Source: a bacterium (GTDB lineage: Bacteria > Bacteroidota > Bacteroidia > Bacteroidales > Muribaculaceae). Taken from it: 29,892 bases of DNA. Within the stretch, counting starts at the first letter, position 1. Each line of letters starts with the position of its first letter. Shown here in pieces: positions 1 to 7,228 of this stretch. The notes beneath the pieces are model-generated. The model was given only the letters and a program-made list of their open reading frames with translations. It was not told where the DNA came from and ran no database searches. The stretch is from positions 1-29,892 of the forward strand of contig SFWW01000016.1 in the NCBI GenBank assembly GCA_004559845.1, read 5' to 3'. The position numbers and the translations under genes are program-made.

Positions 1-879
1 CGGTGGTGTGGTGACCCCCGTTACCTTCGACTACAAGCCCGAAGCCGCTCCCGCCGATTTGGTGTACTTTGCCGTGAAGGTGGGCAAACTGATGGGTGGC
101 CACTCCGGCTGCGACATTCACAAAGGTTTGGCAAGCGCCACCAAGCAAATAGCACGCATCCTCTACGTGCTCGGCAGCAAGATTGAATATCGCTTGGCAA
201 GTTTGAATGCCGGCAACCTCCACAATGCTATCGCACGCGACGCTGTGGCAGTGATAGGTGTGAAACCGGAAGATAAAGAAACTTTGGCAACCGTGGTGAA
301 TACCCTTGCCGCCGACATTAAATTTGAATACAAGCGTCCCGAGCCTCATGCCGAAATCACTATCGAAAGCGTAGACGCACCCGCAACCGTGATTGACGCC
401 TGCACAGCTAAGCGCCTTGTGGCAGCTTGCTTTGCCGCTCAGCATCCTCCACCAACTTTGCCAGCGTGAAAACCAACGCATCCGACATTTATCTTGAATT
501 CTTCAGCCGCTCATCCACCGAAAGCTCAAAAGACGAACTTGCATTGCAAATTGAAGCCCTCTTCACCCTTGCCGGTGCAAAGGAAGTGAAAAGCGAAGGC
601 AGTTACCAAGGATGGGCACCCAATGCAGAAAGCGAACTGCTCAAATTGGCTGTTAGCCAATGGAAAGCGCTCTATGGCGTGGAACCCAAAGTGGAAGCCA
701 TCCATGCCGGTTTGGAATGTGGCTTGTTCTTGAAAGTGCGTCCGGATATGGAAATGATTTCCTACGGACCCACATTGAAAGACGTGCACTCACCGCGCGA
801 ACGCTGCCACATCCCCGCCGTGCAAAAGGGTTGGGACTTCACCGTGGCACTGCTCAATGCCATCGCAGCCGATAAATAA
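1..879 (+). pseudogene. pepD: PepD-like aminoacyl-histidine dipeptidase, 3' part, interrupted by a frameshift
   Basis: This is the C-terminal half of a cytosolic M20C-family dipeptidase (PepD, Xaa-His dipeptidase), which hydrolyses small peptides using two metal ions. The gene begins before the window. From position 2 to about 450 one frame encodes family-typical sequence (GGHSGCDIHKG, then GNLHNAIARDA). From about 447 to 879 a different frame continues the same protein (STNFASVKT, RSSTESSKDEL, HAGLECG, then HSPRER, whose His matches a metal ligand in E. coli PepD). Between the halves, family members normally have roughly 15 to 20 further residues (a GLVETSTN-like stretch), so the junction near 445-455 looks like a deletion of about 50-60 bases plus a frame change (length congruent to 1 mod 3), not a single-base slip. 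Either the gene is inactivated or the sequence here is misassembled. The family call is confident from conserved blocks; the cause of the lesion is open. Confidence 0.85.
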
Positions 880-912
880 GCCTTCCCCCGAAAGGGTAGG
901 GCACACCCCATC

Positions 913-946
913 AAGCATCCGCCATCATCCCGGCGGATGCTTTTCT
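913..946 (+). terminator. Rho-independent terminator after pepD
   Basis: An 11-base-pair stem (AAGCATCCGCC at 913-923 with GGCGGATGCTT at 932-942) closes an 8-base loop and runs into a T-rich stretch. It lies 34 bases after the pepD stop codon. Confidence 0.8.
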
Positions 947-997
947 GTCTACCCCGGCCCTGAAGGGAAGGAAGAGTCTATAAGGTTGAGTAACAGC

Positions 998-1138
998 GCG
1001 GTAGGGACATGCCTTTGGCATGTGATGGGTGGATACCGGTGAATCGAGGATTTGTTTTATGGTGCCATGGTGGGATTGTAATTGGCTGCGGATTAGCGTT
1101 TTCTCACCCATTACATGCCGGAGGCATGTCCCTACCGG
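998..1138. repeat. Inverted pair of palindromic REP-like elements
   Basis: Two copies of an element of about 33 bases face each other, at 998-1030 and 1106-1138. Each contains the core GTAGGGACATGCC and its own internal palindrome (ACATGCC, 3 bases, GGCATGT). The arms differ at a few positions, for example the loop is TTT in one and GGA in the other. A head-to-head pair of small palindromes in a gene-free stretch is the arrangement known as a BIME, in which REP sequences are spread by REP-associated tyrosine transposases. No such transposase is in this window, so that link is inference. Confidence 0.6.
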
Positions 1139-1150
1139 CGGGCGTAAAAG

Positions 1151-1190
1151 TGCCATCAAAAGAAGAACCGTCCCTTTGATGGCATTTTTT
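1151..1190 (+). repeat. Hairpin repeat with core AGAACCGTCCC, terminator-like
   Basis: The stem TGCCATCAAA (1151-1160) pairs perfectly with TTTGATGGCA (1175-1184) around a loop containing GAACCGTCCC, followed by six T. The same core recurs in the hairpins at 20566-20596 and 20643-20671, with different but still self-complementary outer stems. It may also act as a terminator here. Confidence 0.65.
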
Positions 1191-1271
1191 GATTGCTTTG
1201 CTGTGGTGGGATGGGGGATTTTTATTTGGCACGATTTGGACTGTTAACAAGTATTAAAAATATTAAACAAT

Positions 1272-1325
1272 GGGGGGGGGTAAAGTTAAATTTGTGGTAA
1301 TCAATAGGATTATTTCTTAATTTTG
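1272..1325 (+). promoter_or_regulatory. Candidate sialidase promoter with a nine-G tract
   Basis: The best -7 element is TAATTTTG at 1318-1325 (Bacteroidota consensus TAnnTTTG), with a possible -33 TTTG at 1291-1294. A second possible -7, TAAATTTG, is at 1287-1294; if that one is used, the G tract at 1272-1280 falls in the spacer between -33 and -7. Such a tract could change length by slippage and alter expression (inference). The leader to the sialidase start is then about 235 bases, AT-rich and without an obvious ORF. Confidence 0.45.
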
Positions 1326-1562
1326 TTCCCAAATATTGAGGCAAATATGAGAAGTCTATTTCTATGACGAGGAAAATATGCCACACAATATTATATATGT
1401 GATTATTTATAGTGAGATGATTATTTCTTGATAAATGAGGATATAATTATTCCATTTAAAATATGAAAAAACATTGTCGGTCTACAAACGTCGACACGAA
1501 TTTGGAATTTTTATTATTAATTTTTCTTACCCCGGCAAGGTGAGATAGTTAAAGGAATTGTT

Positions 1563-4500
1563 ATGAATAAAGTTATTGAACTAACAAGCACGACAAGGAG
1601 AATGAGATTTCTTCTTGTGATGATGATGTCGTGGTTGGGGTTCTCCGCCTATTCCGCTACCTATGTGGTGGATAAGAGAGCAGCCGTCAACCCCGCTGAA
1701 CTCAGCACCGGCGACATGGTGGTGATGTACCACCAAAACACAGGTGTCTATGTGGGCTACTCCGGTGGCGAAACCACCACACCAGCTGAAACCTACTCCG
1801 ATGCCAACACGTATGTGTTTACCGTTACGAAGAGTAGCTCTAATGTATCGCTAAAGAATGGAAACGGCTACGGGCCGAATATTACCAAATCCGGTTCTAA
1901 TTGGCGACCCTCTCTTTCTTTTTCTTGGAGTGAGTCTCCCACTTCTTTTAATGTGGATTATACAGCCGATGGAACTCGTTTGTATATCACTTACGGTATT
2001 TTTACAACTAATAAAGTTTATCTCACCCGTTCCGGCAATGCTTGCTCCTATACCGAAACGGATACGCCAGGCGACGACTGCAATTGGACATTCTACAAAG
2101 TGAACGAGGTGACCGGGCCGACTGTATCCACCGACAAATCCGCCCTCACTTTCTCCAATGCCGAAAAAGGTCAAACCTACACAGGTACCATTACGGTGAA
2201 GGGATCGCAACTTACCGAAGCTCTTTCGCTCAGCCTCGAAGGCGAGGGATTTTCTATCGATAAAACTTCTATCTCAGCCGAAGATGCCAACAATGGTGCC
2301 ACCGTGACCATCACATTCAATCCCGCAGCCTTAGGCACCTATAGCGGCACGCTCACCATCACCGGTCAAGACGGTTTGAGCCGCACTGTAGCCCTTTCCG
2401 CTACAGTGATTGACCCCTACGATGATAGCGGCGATGCCACCAAGCATGGGCAGCTCACCTCGTGGACCGTGAACCAAGTGGAACAAAACGCAGAATATGC
2501 CGGTTTGGGCAATTCTAACGAACTGCTCGCCACTGCCACCGTGCGCCTCACCTCCGGCACGGCACCGCAGCTCATCTACAAACTCTACGCCAACGATAAG
2601 TTCGGCGCCACGTCGAAGTTTATCAAGCGCATCAAAGTGTATGCCCGTGAGCGCGACAAAGGCCAAGACTACACCCCCGACGGCTCGTATGCCTCCTACG
2701 AAAATACTTTTGCCCATGTGTATGACTACCGCGACCCCATCAACAACCTCGGCGCCATACTTTTGGGTTCCACAGAAGATATTCCCGCAGCAGGCGAAAC
2801 GGCTACGTTCACTTCTAATCTTGCCCTCGATGCAGGCGACTATCTGCTCTATTTGGTGGCAGATATGAAGATGGAAAGCGAACTGACGAACGGACTCGCC
2901 GACCTGCCCGCCATTGGCGGATCGCGGCGCAACTTCACCCGCTTTGGCGGCACCATTTATCGTGTGATGGATGGCGACGCCACCTACACCATGACCAAGG
3001 TGAACAATTATTCGAGCGAAGGCGGTGGCCGCGTGCTCATACCCAAGCACAAAATTCTGTATGCGCCGCAATACACCAAATATGCCTCCTCAATCGACTA
3101 CTCCAAATATTACCGCATTCCCGCCATTGCCAAGGCTGCCAACGGATCGCTCGTGGCACTGAGCGATGCGCGCAAGGAACACATCCACGATATCACCAAC
3201 AATATCGACGTGGTGTTCCGCCGCTCCACCGACAACGGTCGCACTTGGGGCGATTATGTGGTGATTTTCCAAGGTTCGAGCGAAGGTTCTACCAACTGCG
3301 CCGACTATGTGGGCTATGGCGATGCTGCCATTGCGGCATTCCCCAACGGCACCCTCATTGCCACCGCCATCCATGGCTACGGCTTGAGTGGTGACGCCTC
3401 CACCAGCACGCCCACCGATGTGGTGTGGAAATGCAGTTACGACAACGGTAAAACCTGGACGGTGCAGTACACCCTCGACCACAGTCTCTTCGGCAACCTT
3501 CGCGGGTGCATCTCACCGGGTTCCATCTGTGTGGCAGAAGGCGGCGCCCTCGGAGGCAAAGCCATCGCAGCATTGCGCACCTCCACCGGCGTGAATACCG
3601 GCGCCAAGGCATCGGCAAGCCGAAACCGCGTGTATTTGTTGACCTACAACCCCGCTACCAACACGTGGACCAACCTCAAAGACGCCAAAGGTAATATCCT
3701 CTATGTGGAGCATACCTCCGGCAACTACGACGAAGCACACCTCGCCCAAGTGGCTGACAACACTTTCGTGCTATCCATTCGCAGTTATCTCTACTCCGAC
3801 AGCTATCGTGCCTTTAAATATGTGACCCTTTCCGACGACGGCACCACCGCCACCGTGAGCGATGCTCCCAAATCGGGCATGACCTTGGCAAATGGCTGTA
3901 ATGGCGATATGATGACTTACAGCGCCAAGAATGGCGACTATTTGATGCACACCGTGCCCAAGGATATGGTGTACAACGGCGACAACTGCCGCACCAGCCT
4001 CGCATTCTACTATGCCAACAAGGCTGCGTCGGGCACCATCGCATGGACACGTTCGCTCACCCTTTCCGACCCCCACGACAATACCAACGGCGGCACTGCC
4101 GATACCGGTATCGGTGCCGTCAACGAGTCGGCTCAGTACAGCTCCATCACCGAGCAAAAAGACCACACCATCGGTATGCTCTATGAAGGCTATCCATTGG
4201 CAGTGCGCCATAAAGATAATGTAACCACCACATACGGAAGCCACTGGGGCGACTGGGTGATGGCACAATACTATCTCAACTTCCGCGTGGAAGACTTGAT
4301 TCCGAATGCCGTAACGCCCGAAGAACAAGAAATCAACGCACCGGTGATTACGCCCGACACGCGTCTGTTCGACAACAGCGACGCCACTTCGCGCCCCGAA
4401 ATCACCATCTCGCACGACAACTACGAAGCCCTTGCCGACATCTACGCAAAAGATGCCGACAATTCGGTGACCACCTACTATGGTTTCCAATTGTTTAAGG

Positions 4501-5924
4501 GCAACGAACTGCTCAGCGTCACCGCGGCGCACAACTTCGTGCCCGCTGAAAGCGCCACATTCACATGGGCACAGGTGCTCTCCGCTCTCGGCTACGATGC
4601 CGACCCTATTGAAGCATCCACCGAATATGTGCTACGCGTGAATTCTTACTGTATGGCCACCGCCGATGCCAATGTGGTGTCGTCGACCACCACCGCTGTG
4701 TATCGCTTCACTTCACCCGTTCGCAGCGTGAAAGTGGTGGGTGTGCCCACCAGCGGTGCGGGTAATATCACTTTGCTCTCCACCGGTATTTCAGTGGGTC
4801 CGGATGAATGGGCTCTCGTGAAAGAAGGTCTCCAAGTCACCATCAATGCGCCTGCCAATGCGCTCTACACCTTCAAAGGCTGGTATTATGCTTACACCAA
4901 TGCGTCGAGCAACCAGCCATTGAGCGAAAAGCTCACCTACAGCCCCGTGTCGGGCATCGCACACCAAATCCAATTCAAGATGCCCTCGGTTCGTGTTACC
5001 CCCGACAACGATGCCGGCGGCTTGATTATCTACGCCGTGTACGACGTGAAAGCCGGTATGGCAACTCGCGTGAGCACCCAATACAATGCCGGCAACCCAA
5101 CTGTTGTGGGTGATGAAGAAGATTGGTCGAATGTGGGACCGTATTATTCTTTCTACACACCCACCGAAGACTTTAGAGCATCGATTGCCACCGCTGTGAG
5201 TGGACAAACCTTTGCTCCCGATTTGGAATTCCCCAATCCCGAGCAGCAAAACAATCTGCCCACTTTCTGCAACCAAAAGAGCGATGTGAATCTCTACTAC
5301 CCGCAGAAACTCAACTACGGGCTCGATTCTTTCGTGACCGTGGTGCCCGATGTGCATGCCGCCACCAATTTCAATGCTATTGTGGCAGTGAAAAAGGGCG
5401 ACACCTATCTCTCCGACTTCTATGTGCTCCAAGGCTACAACCACCCCATGCCCGCCAGCGTAACGAACAGAGCCAAAGCCGTGTATGATTGGTACTCCTT
5501 CGTTGACGGTCACCTCGTGCCCAAGGCAGTGGGCTTCAAGTCCTATGAAGTGGGCTACAGCCAGTCAGCCACCTCCAAGCGCAAAGGCAAAGCGTGGTAT
5601 AAGGCAGAAGGCGACCTCAATTTCGCCGGCATTTGCGCCGAAGGTGAAGCCTTCGATGGCGAAGTGGATGTGGACATCTTCCTCGTGTACGAAAATCAAA
5701 AAGCGCTCAACGCCGGTGAATACATCTACAAGATGACCCACCCCATTTTGAGAGATCCCTATGTGCAGACCGAAGTGAGCGACGTGGATGCCGCCAAAAC
5801 CGTGGCAAAGGTGGTGTACTACAACGTGCTCGGCGTGCCCGCAGCCACCGCCCACAAAGGCGTGAATGTGGTGGTGACCACCTACACCGACGGCACAACA
5901 GCCACCCGAAAAGTGCTGAAATAA
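1563..5924 (+). CDS. Secreted multidomain sialidase (GH33-like, BNR/Asp-box) with C-terminal sorting domain
   Basis: A 1453-residue exported glycosidase that probably cleaves terminal sialic acids from host mucins or other glycoconjugates. A signal peptide is visible (RMRFLLVMMMSWLGFSAYSA); the start may be Met1 or Met14. After an uncharacterised N-terminal domain (about 30-185) come an Ig-like beta domain (about 188-285) and a region resembling the N-terminal domain often attached to BNR sialidases (about 295-465). The catalytic propeller spans about 510-915: YRIP at 517-520 holds the first arginine of the substrate-binding triad; Asp boxes lie at 555-562 (STDNGRTW) and 625-632 (SYDNGKTW); YSSITEQKDHTIGMLYEG fits the region of the nucleophilic tyrosine. 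Beta-rich domains follow, then a C-terminal stretch of about 45 residues (VVYYNVLGV, KGVNVVV, TRKVLK) resembling type A sorting domains of the type IX secretion system. No sialic acid uptake or catabolism gene is adjacent. Specificity cannot be read from sequence alone. Confidence 0.85.
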   Translation: MNKVIELTSTTRRMRFLLVMMMSWLGFSAYSATYVVDKRAAVNPAELSTGDMVVMYHQNTGVYVGYSGGETTTPAETYSDANTYVFTVTKSSSNVSLKNGNGYGPNITKSGSNWRPSLSFSWSESPTSFNVDYTADGTRLYITYGIFTTNKVYLTRSGNACSYTETDTPGDDCNWTFYKVNEVTGPTVSTDKSALTFSNAEKGQTYTGTITVKGSQLTEALSLSLEGEGFSIDKTSISAEDANNGATVTITFNPAALGTYSGTLTITGQDGLSRTVALSATVIDPYDDSGDATKHGQLTSWTVNQVEQNAEYAGLGNSNELLATATVRLTSGTAPQLIYKLYANDKFGATSKFIKRIKVYARERDKGQDYTPDGSYASYENTFAHVYDYRDPINNLGAILLGSTEDIPAAGETATFTSNLALDAGDYLLYLVADMKMESELTNGLADLPAIGGSRRNFTRFGGTIYRVMDGDATYTMTKVNNYSSEGGGRVLIPKHKILYAPQYTKYASSIDYSKYYRIPAIAKAANGSLVALSDARKEHIHDITNNIDVVFRRSTDNGRTWGDYVVIFQGSSEGSTNCADYVGYGDAAIAAFPNGTLIATAIHGYGLSGDASTSTPTDVVWKCSYDNGKTWTVQYTLDHSLFGNLRGCISPGSICVAEGGALGGKAIAALRTSTGVNTGAKASASRNRVYLLTYNPATNTWTNLKDAKGNILYVEHTSGNYDEAHLAQVADNTFVLSIRSYLYSDSYRAFKYVTLSDDGTTATVSDAPKSGMTLANGCNGDMMTYSAKNGDYLMHTVPKDMVYNGDNCRTSLAFYYANKAASGTIAWTRSLTLSDPHDNTNGGTADTGIGAVNESAQYSSITEQKDHTIGMLYEGYPLAVRHKDNVTTTYGSHWGDWVMAQYYLNFRVEDLIPNAVTPEEQEINAPVITPDTRLFDNSDATSRPEITISHDNYEALADIYAKDADNSVTTYYGFQLFKGNELLSVTAAHNFVPAESATFTWAQVLSALGYDADPIEASTEYVLRVNSYCMATADANVVSSTTTAVYRFTSPVRSVKVVGVPTSGAGNITLLSTGISVGPDEWALVKEGLQVTINAPANALYTFKGWYYAYTNASSNQPLSEKLTYSPVSGIAHQIQFKMPSVRVTPDNDAGGLIIYAVYDVKAGMATRVSTQYNAGNPTVVGDEEDWSNVGPYYSFYTPTEDFRASIATAVSGQTFAPDLEFPNPEQQNNLPTFCNQKSDVNLYYPQKLNYGLDSFVTVVPDVHAATNFNAIVAVKKGDTYLSDFYVLQGYNHPMPASVTNRAKAVYDWYSFVDGHLVPKAVGFKSYEVGYSQSATSKRKGKAWYKAEGDLNFAGICAEGEAFDGEVDVDIFLVYENQKALNAGEYIYKMTHPILRDPYVQTEVSDVDAAKTVAKVVYYNVLGVPAATAHKGVNVVVTTYTDGTTATRKVLK

Positions 5925-6012
5925 CACGTACGTCGGGAAACGAAAGATAAGAAATAGACCCGGAAGTGATCTGTAATACTAAATAATTATTATTTTCCAA
6001 ATTTGAGTTGAA

Positions 6013-6046
6013 TGAGCTTGGGCTGTGAAATCCAAGCTCATTTTTT
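6013..6046 (+). terminator. Terminator hairpin after the sialidase
   Basis: TGAGCTTGG (6013-6021) pairs with CCAAGCTCA (6032-6040) and is followed by six T. The loop contains TGTGAAAT, and the preceding sequence (TAATACTAAATAATT at 5974) is shared with the hairpin at 6376-6403. Confidence 0.8.
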
Positions 6047-6105
6047 GCGAACAGCCCCTTGAATTTGCCGCTAATGGGTGATAAAAACTGTTAATCAATA
6101 TTAAC

Positions 6106-6163
6106 GGGGGGGGGGGTAAATGTAAAATCCTATTTTTCAGTAAGATAAAAGTTTGTAATTTTG
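6106..6163 (+). promoter_or_regulatory. Second G-tract promoter region, with no CDS behind it
   Basis: An 11-G tract (6106-6116) is followed 39 bases later by a -7-like TAATTTTG (6156-6163). This matches the layout before the sialidase, where 9 G are followed 37 bases later by TAATTTTG; both tracts are preceded by CTGTTAA and an AT-rich stretch and followed by TAAA. The next CDS on this strand (rsfS) is about 690 bases away and has its own promoter. Confidence 0.4.
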
Positions 6164-6169
6164 CAACAA

Positions 6170-6410
6170 ACAATTGTTTTCTCACACCGTTGTTGAAGAA
6201 TAGAAAAGATTCACATAGAATAAGATGAGGTATTTCTCTTTAATATATTAGTCAAGTGATATTATACCAACTTACTCCGCTCAATGCTGCTGCATTGGGC
6301 AGAGAGCGATAGTAGTATTCATTGAATTGAAGGCTTTAAACTAATACTAAATAATTTATATTTCCAAAAACGATGTGCGCCCGGATTGTGAAATCCAGGC
6401 GCATTTTCTC
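6170..6410 (+). ncRNA. Possible small RNA or remnant of a deleted gene
   Basis: The segment between the promoter-like element at 6106-6163 and the terminator hairpin at 6376-6403 has no ORF longer than about 15 codons. It contains an internal hairpin (GCTCAATGC and GCATTGGGC around 6281-6302). Either it is a transcribed small RNA of about 235 bases, or the coding part of a duplicated cassette was lost and only its ends remain. Nothing in the sequence decides between these. Confidence 0.25.
6376..6409 (+). terminator. Sister terminator hairpin with conserved loop and changed stem
   Basis: TGCGCC (6376-6381) pairs with GGCGCA (6398-6403), and inside it GGATT pairs with AATCC around GTGA, then TTTTCTCC. 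The leader TAATACTAAATAATTTATATTTCC and the TGTGAAATCC loop region match the sialidase terminator, while the outer stem differs and stays complementary. Confidence 0.65.
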
Positions 6411-6509
6411 CTCCCCGCTCTTTCAACAATCGTTTGTATTGACCGGCAAATGGGTTGAGTGGAATGGTGGTTTGAGTGAGATGGAAGAGAACAAAAAGTC
6501 GGGGGCGGG

Positions 6510-6628
6510 GATGTGAGGACTGAAGCCCTTTCGTGAGCCGGCGAATGGGGATAAAGCCGAAAACGAGTTTTCGCCATTGTATCCCCATTCGTTGCTCACG
6601 GTGGGTTGCTTCGCACCCCACTCACATC
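6510..6628. repeat. Nested inverted repeats forming a branched structure
   Basis: GATGTGAG (6510-6517) is complementary to CTCACATC (6621-6628). Inside, the stretch at 6533-6553 (GTGAGC, then CGAATGGGGATA) pairs with 6580-6599 (TATCCCCATTCG, then GCTCAC) over about 18 of 20 positions. A third small hairpin (GTGGG and CCCAC) lies at 6601-6621. Folded as RNA or single-stranded DNA this gives an outer stem with two inner arms. The reading frames across it look like by-products of the symmetry. Confidence 0.55.
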
Positions 6629-6639
6629 CCTCGCCTCCC

Positions 6640-6681
6640 GAAGAAAAAGCCGCTTCGCGGAAAAAAAGTCGGCTTCGCCGA
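6640..6681 (+). repeat. Double mini-hairpin repeat (CCGCTTCGCGG and TCGGCTTCGCCGA)
   Basis: Two tight hairpins, at 6650-6660 and 6669-6681, both have a TTC-type loop and are separated by A-rich linkers. GAAGAAAAAGCCGCTTCGC here recurs exactly at 11652-11670, and TCGGCTTCGCCGA recurs at 18242-18254. Confidence 0.55.
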
Positions 6682-6721
6682 AAAAAAACTGGGTGCTCTT
6701 ATCTTTTTTTTGCTTTTTTTA

Positions 6722-6753
6722 TTTTTCACTACAAGCAATTTGGCGTAACTTTG
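6722..6753 (+). promoter_or_regulatory. Promoter of rsfS-ftsH
   Basis: TAACTTTG at 6746-6753 fits the Bacteroidota -7 consensus TAnnTTTG. A T-rich -33 region lies about 20 bases upstream. The predicted leader to rsfS is about 90 bases. Confidence 0.55.
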
Positions 6754-6848
6754 TAATCTTTAAGCAAAGCCTCCTGCCGAGGCCGAAATTGGCACATTGG
6801 CACGCTTTTTGCTCATTATATAAATATTTGAAAATTATTCATTGATCA

Positions 6849-7208
6849 ATGACAGATAACAAAGCATTAATTCAAGCCATCATAGAAGGCGCCCAAGAGA
6901 AAAAAGCACATCAAATTGTGCACGTGGATATGAGCGAAATAGAAAGCGCTTCAACAGAAGATTTTGTGATTTGCACCGGCAATAGCACCATGCAGGTGGA
7001 TGCTGTGGCGGATAGTGTGCGTGAATATGTGGAGCAAAAATTGGGCATACGCCCCTTCAACTACGACGGCTATCAAAATTCGCAGTGGATAGTGATTGAC
7101 TACGGCGATGTGTATGTGCACGTGTTTTTGCCCGAATTCCGCGAGCGCTATCGTTTGGAAGAACTTTGGGCAGATGCTGTGGTTCACGAAATAGAAGACA
7201 TCTATTAA
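6849..7208 (+). CDS. rsfS: Ribosome silencing factor RsfS
   Basis: A 119-residue cytosolic protein of the RsfS/Iojap/DUF143 family. Members bind ribosomal protein uL14 and keep the two ribosomal subunits apart in starvation or stationary phase. Typical blocks are visible: EDFVICTGNST near residue 37, then NYDGYQNSQWIVIDYGDVYVHVF and the YRLEELW ending that marks the family. Full length for the family (100-130 residues). Only 20 bases separate it from ftsH, so the two are probably one transcript. An rsfS-ftsH pair is, as far as I know, common in Bacteroidota and supports the view that the next gene occupies the housekeeping ftsH position. Confidence 0.93.
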   Translation: MTDNKALIQAIIEGAQEKKAHQIVHVDMSEIESASTEDFVICTGNSTMQVDAVADSVREYVEQKLGIRPFNYDGYQNSQWIVIDYGDVYVHVFLPEFRERYRLEELWADAVVHEIEDIY

Positions 7209-7228
7209 TCAATTAATTCCTCACCTGA

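Noticed and set aside
447..460. Programmed ribosomal frameshifting in pepD
   Set aside because: No slippery heptamer or downstream structure is evident, and a block of conserved residues is missing, which frameshifting would not explain.
2331..4532. Several minus-strand open frames of 130-253 codons inside the sialidase gene
   Set aside because: The opposite strand encodes signal peptide, YRIP, Asp boxes and a sorting domain; the antisense frames have none.
6533..6845. Overlapping plus-strand frames of 71 and 79 codons before rsfS
   Set aside because: They read through the inverted repeats, mini-hairpins and a long T tract; their basic and Phe-rich translations follow from those repeats.
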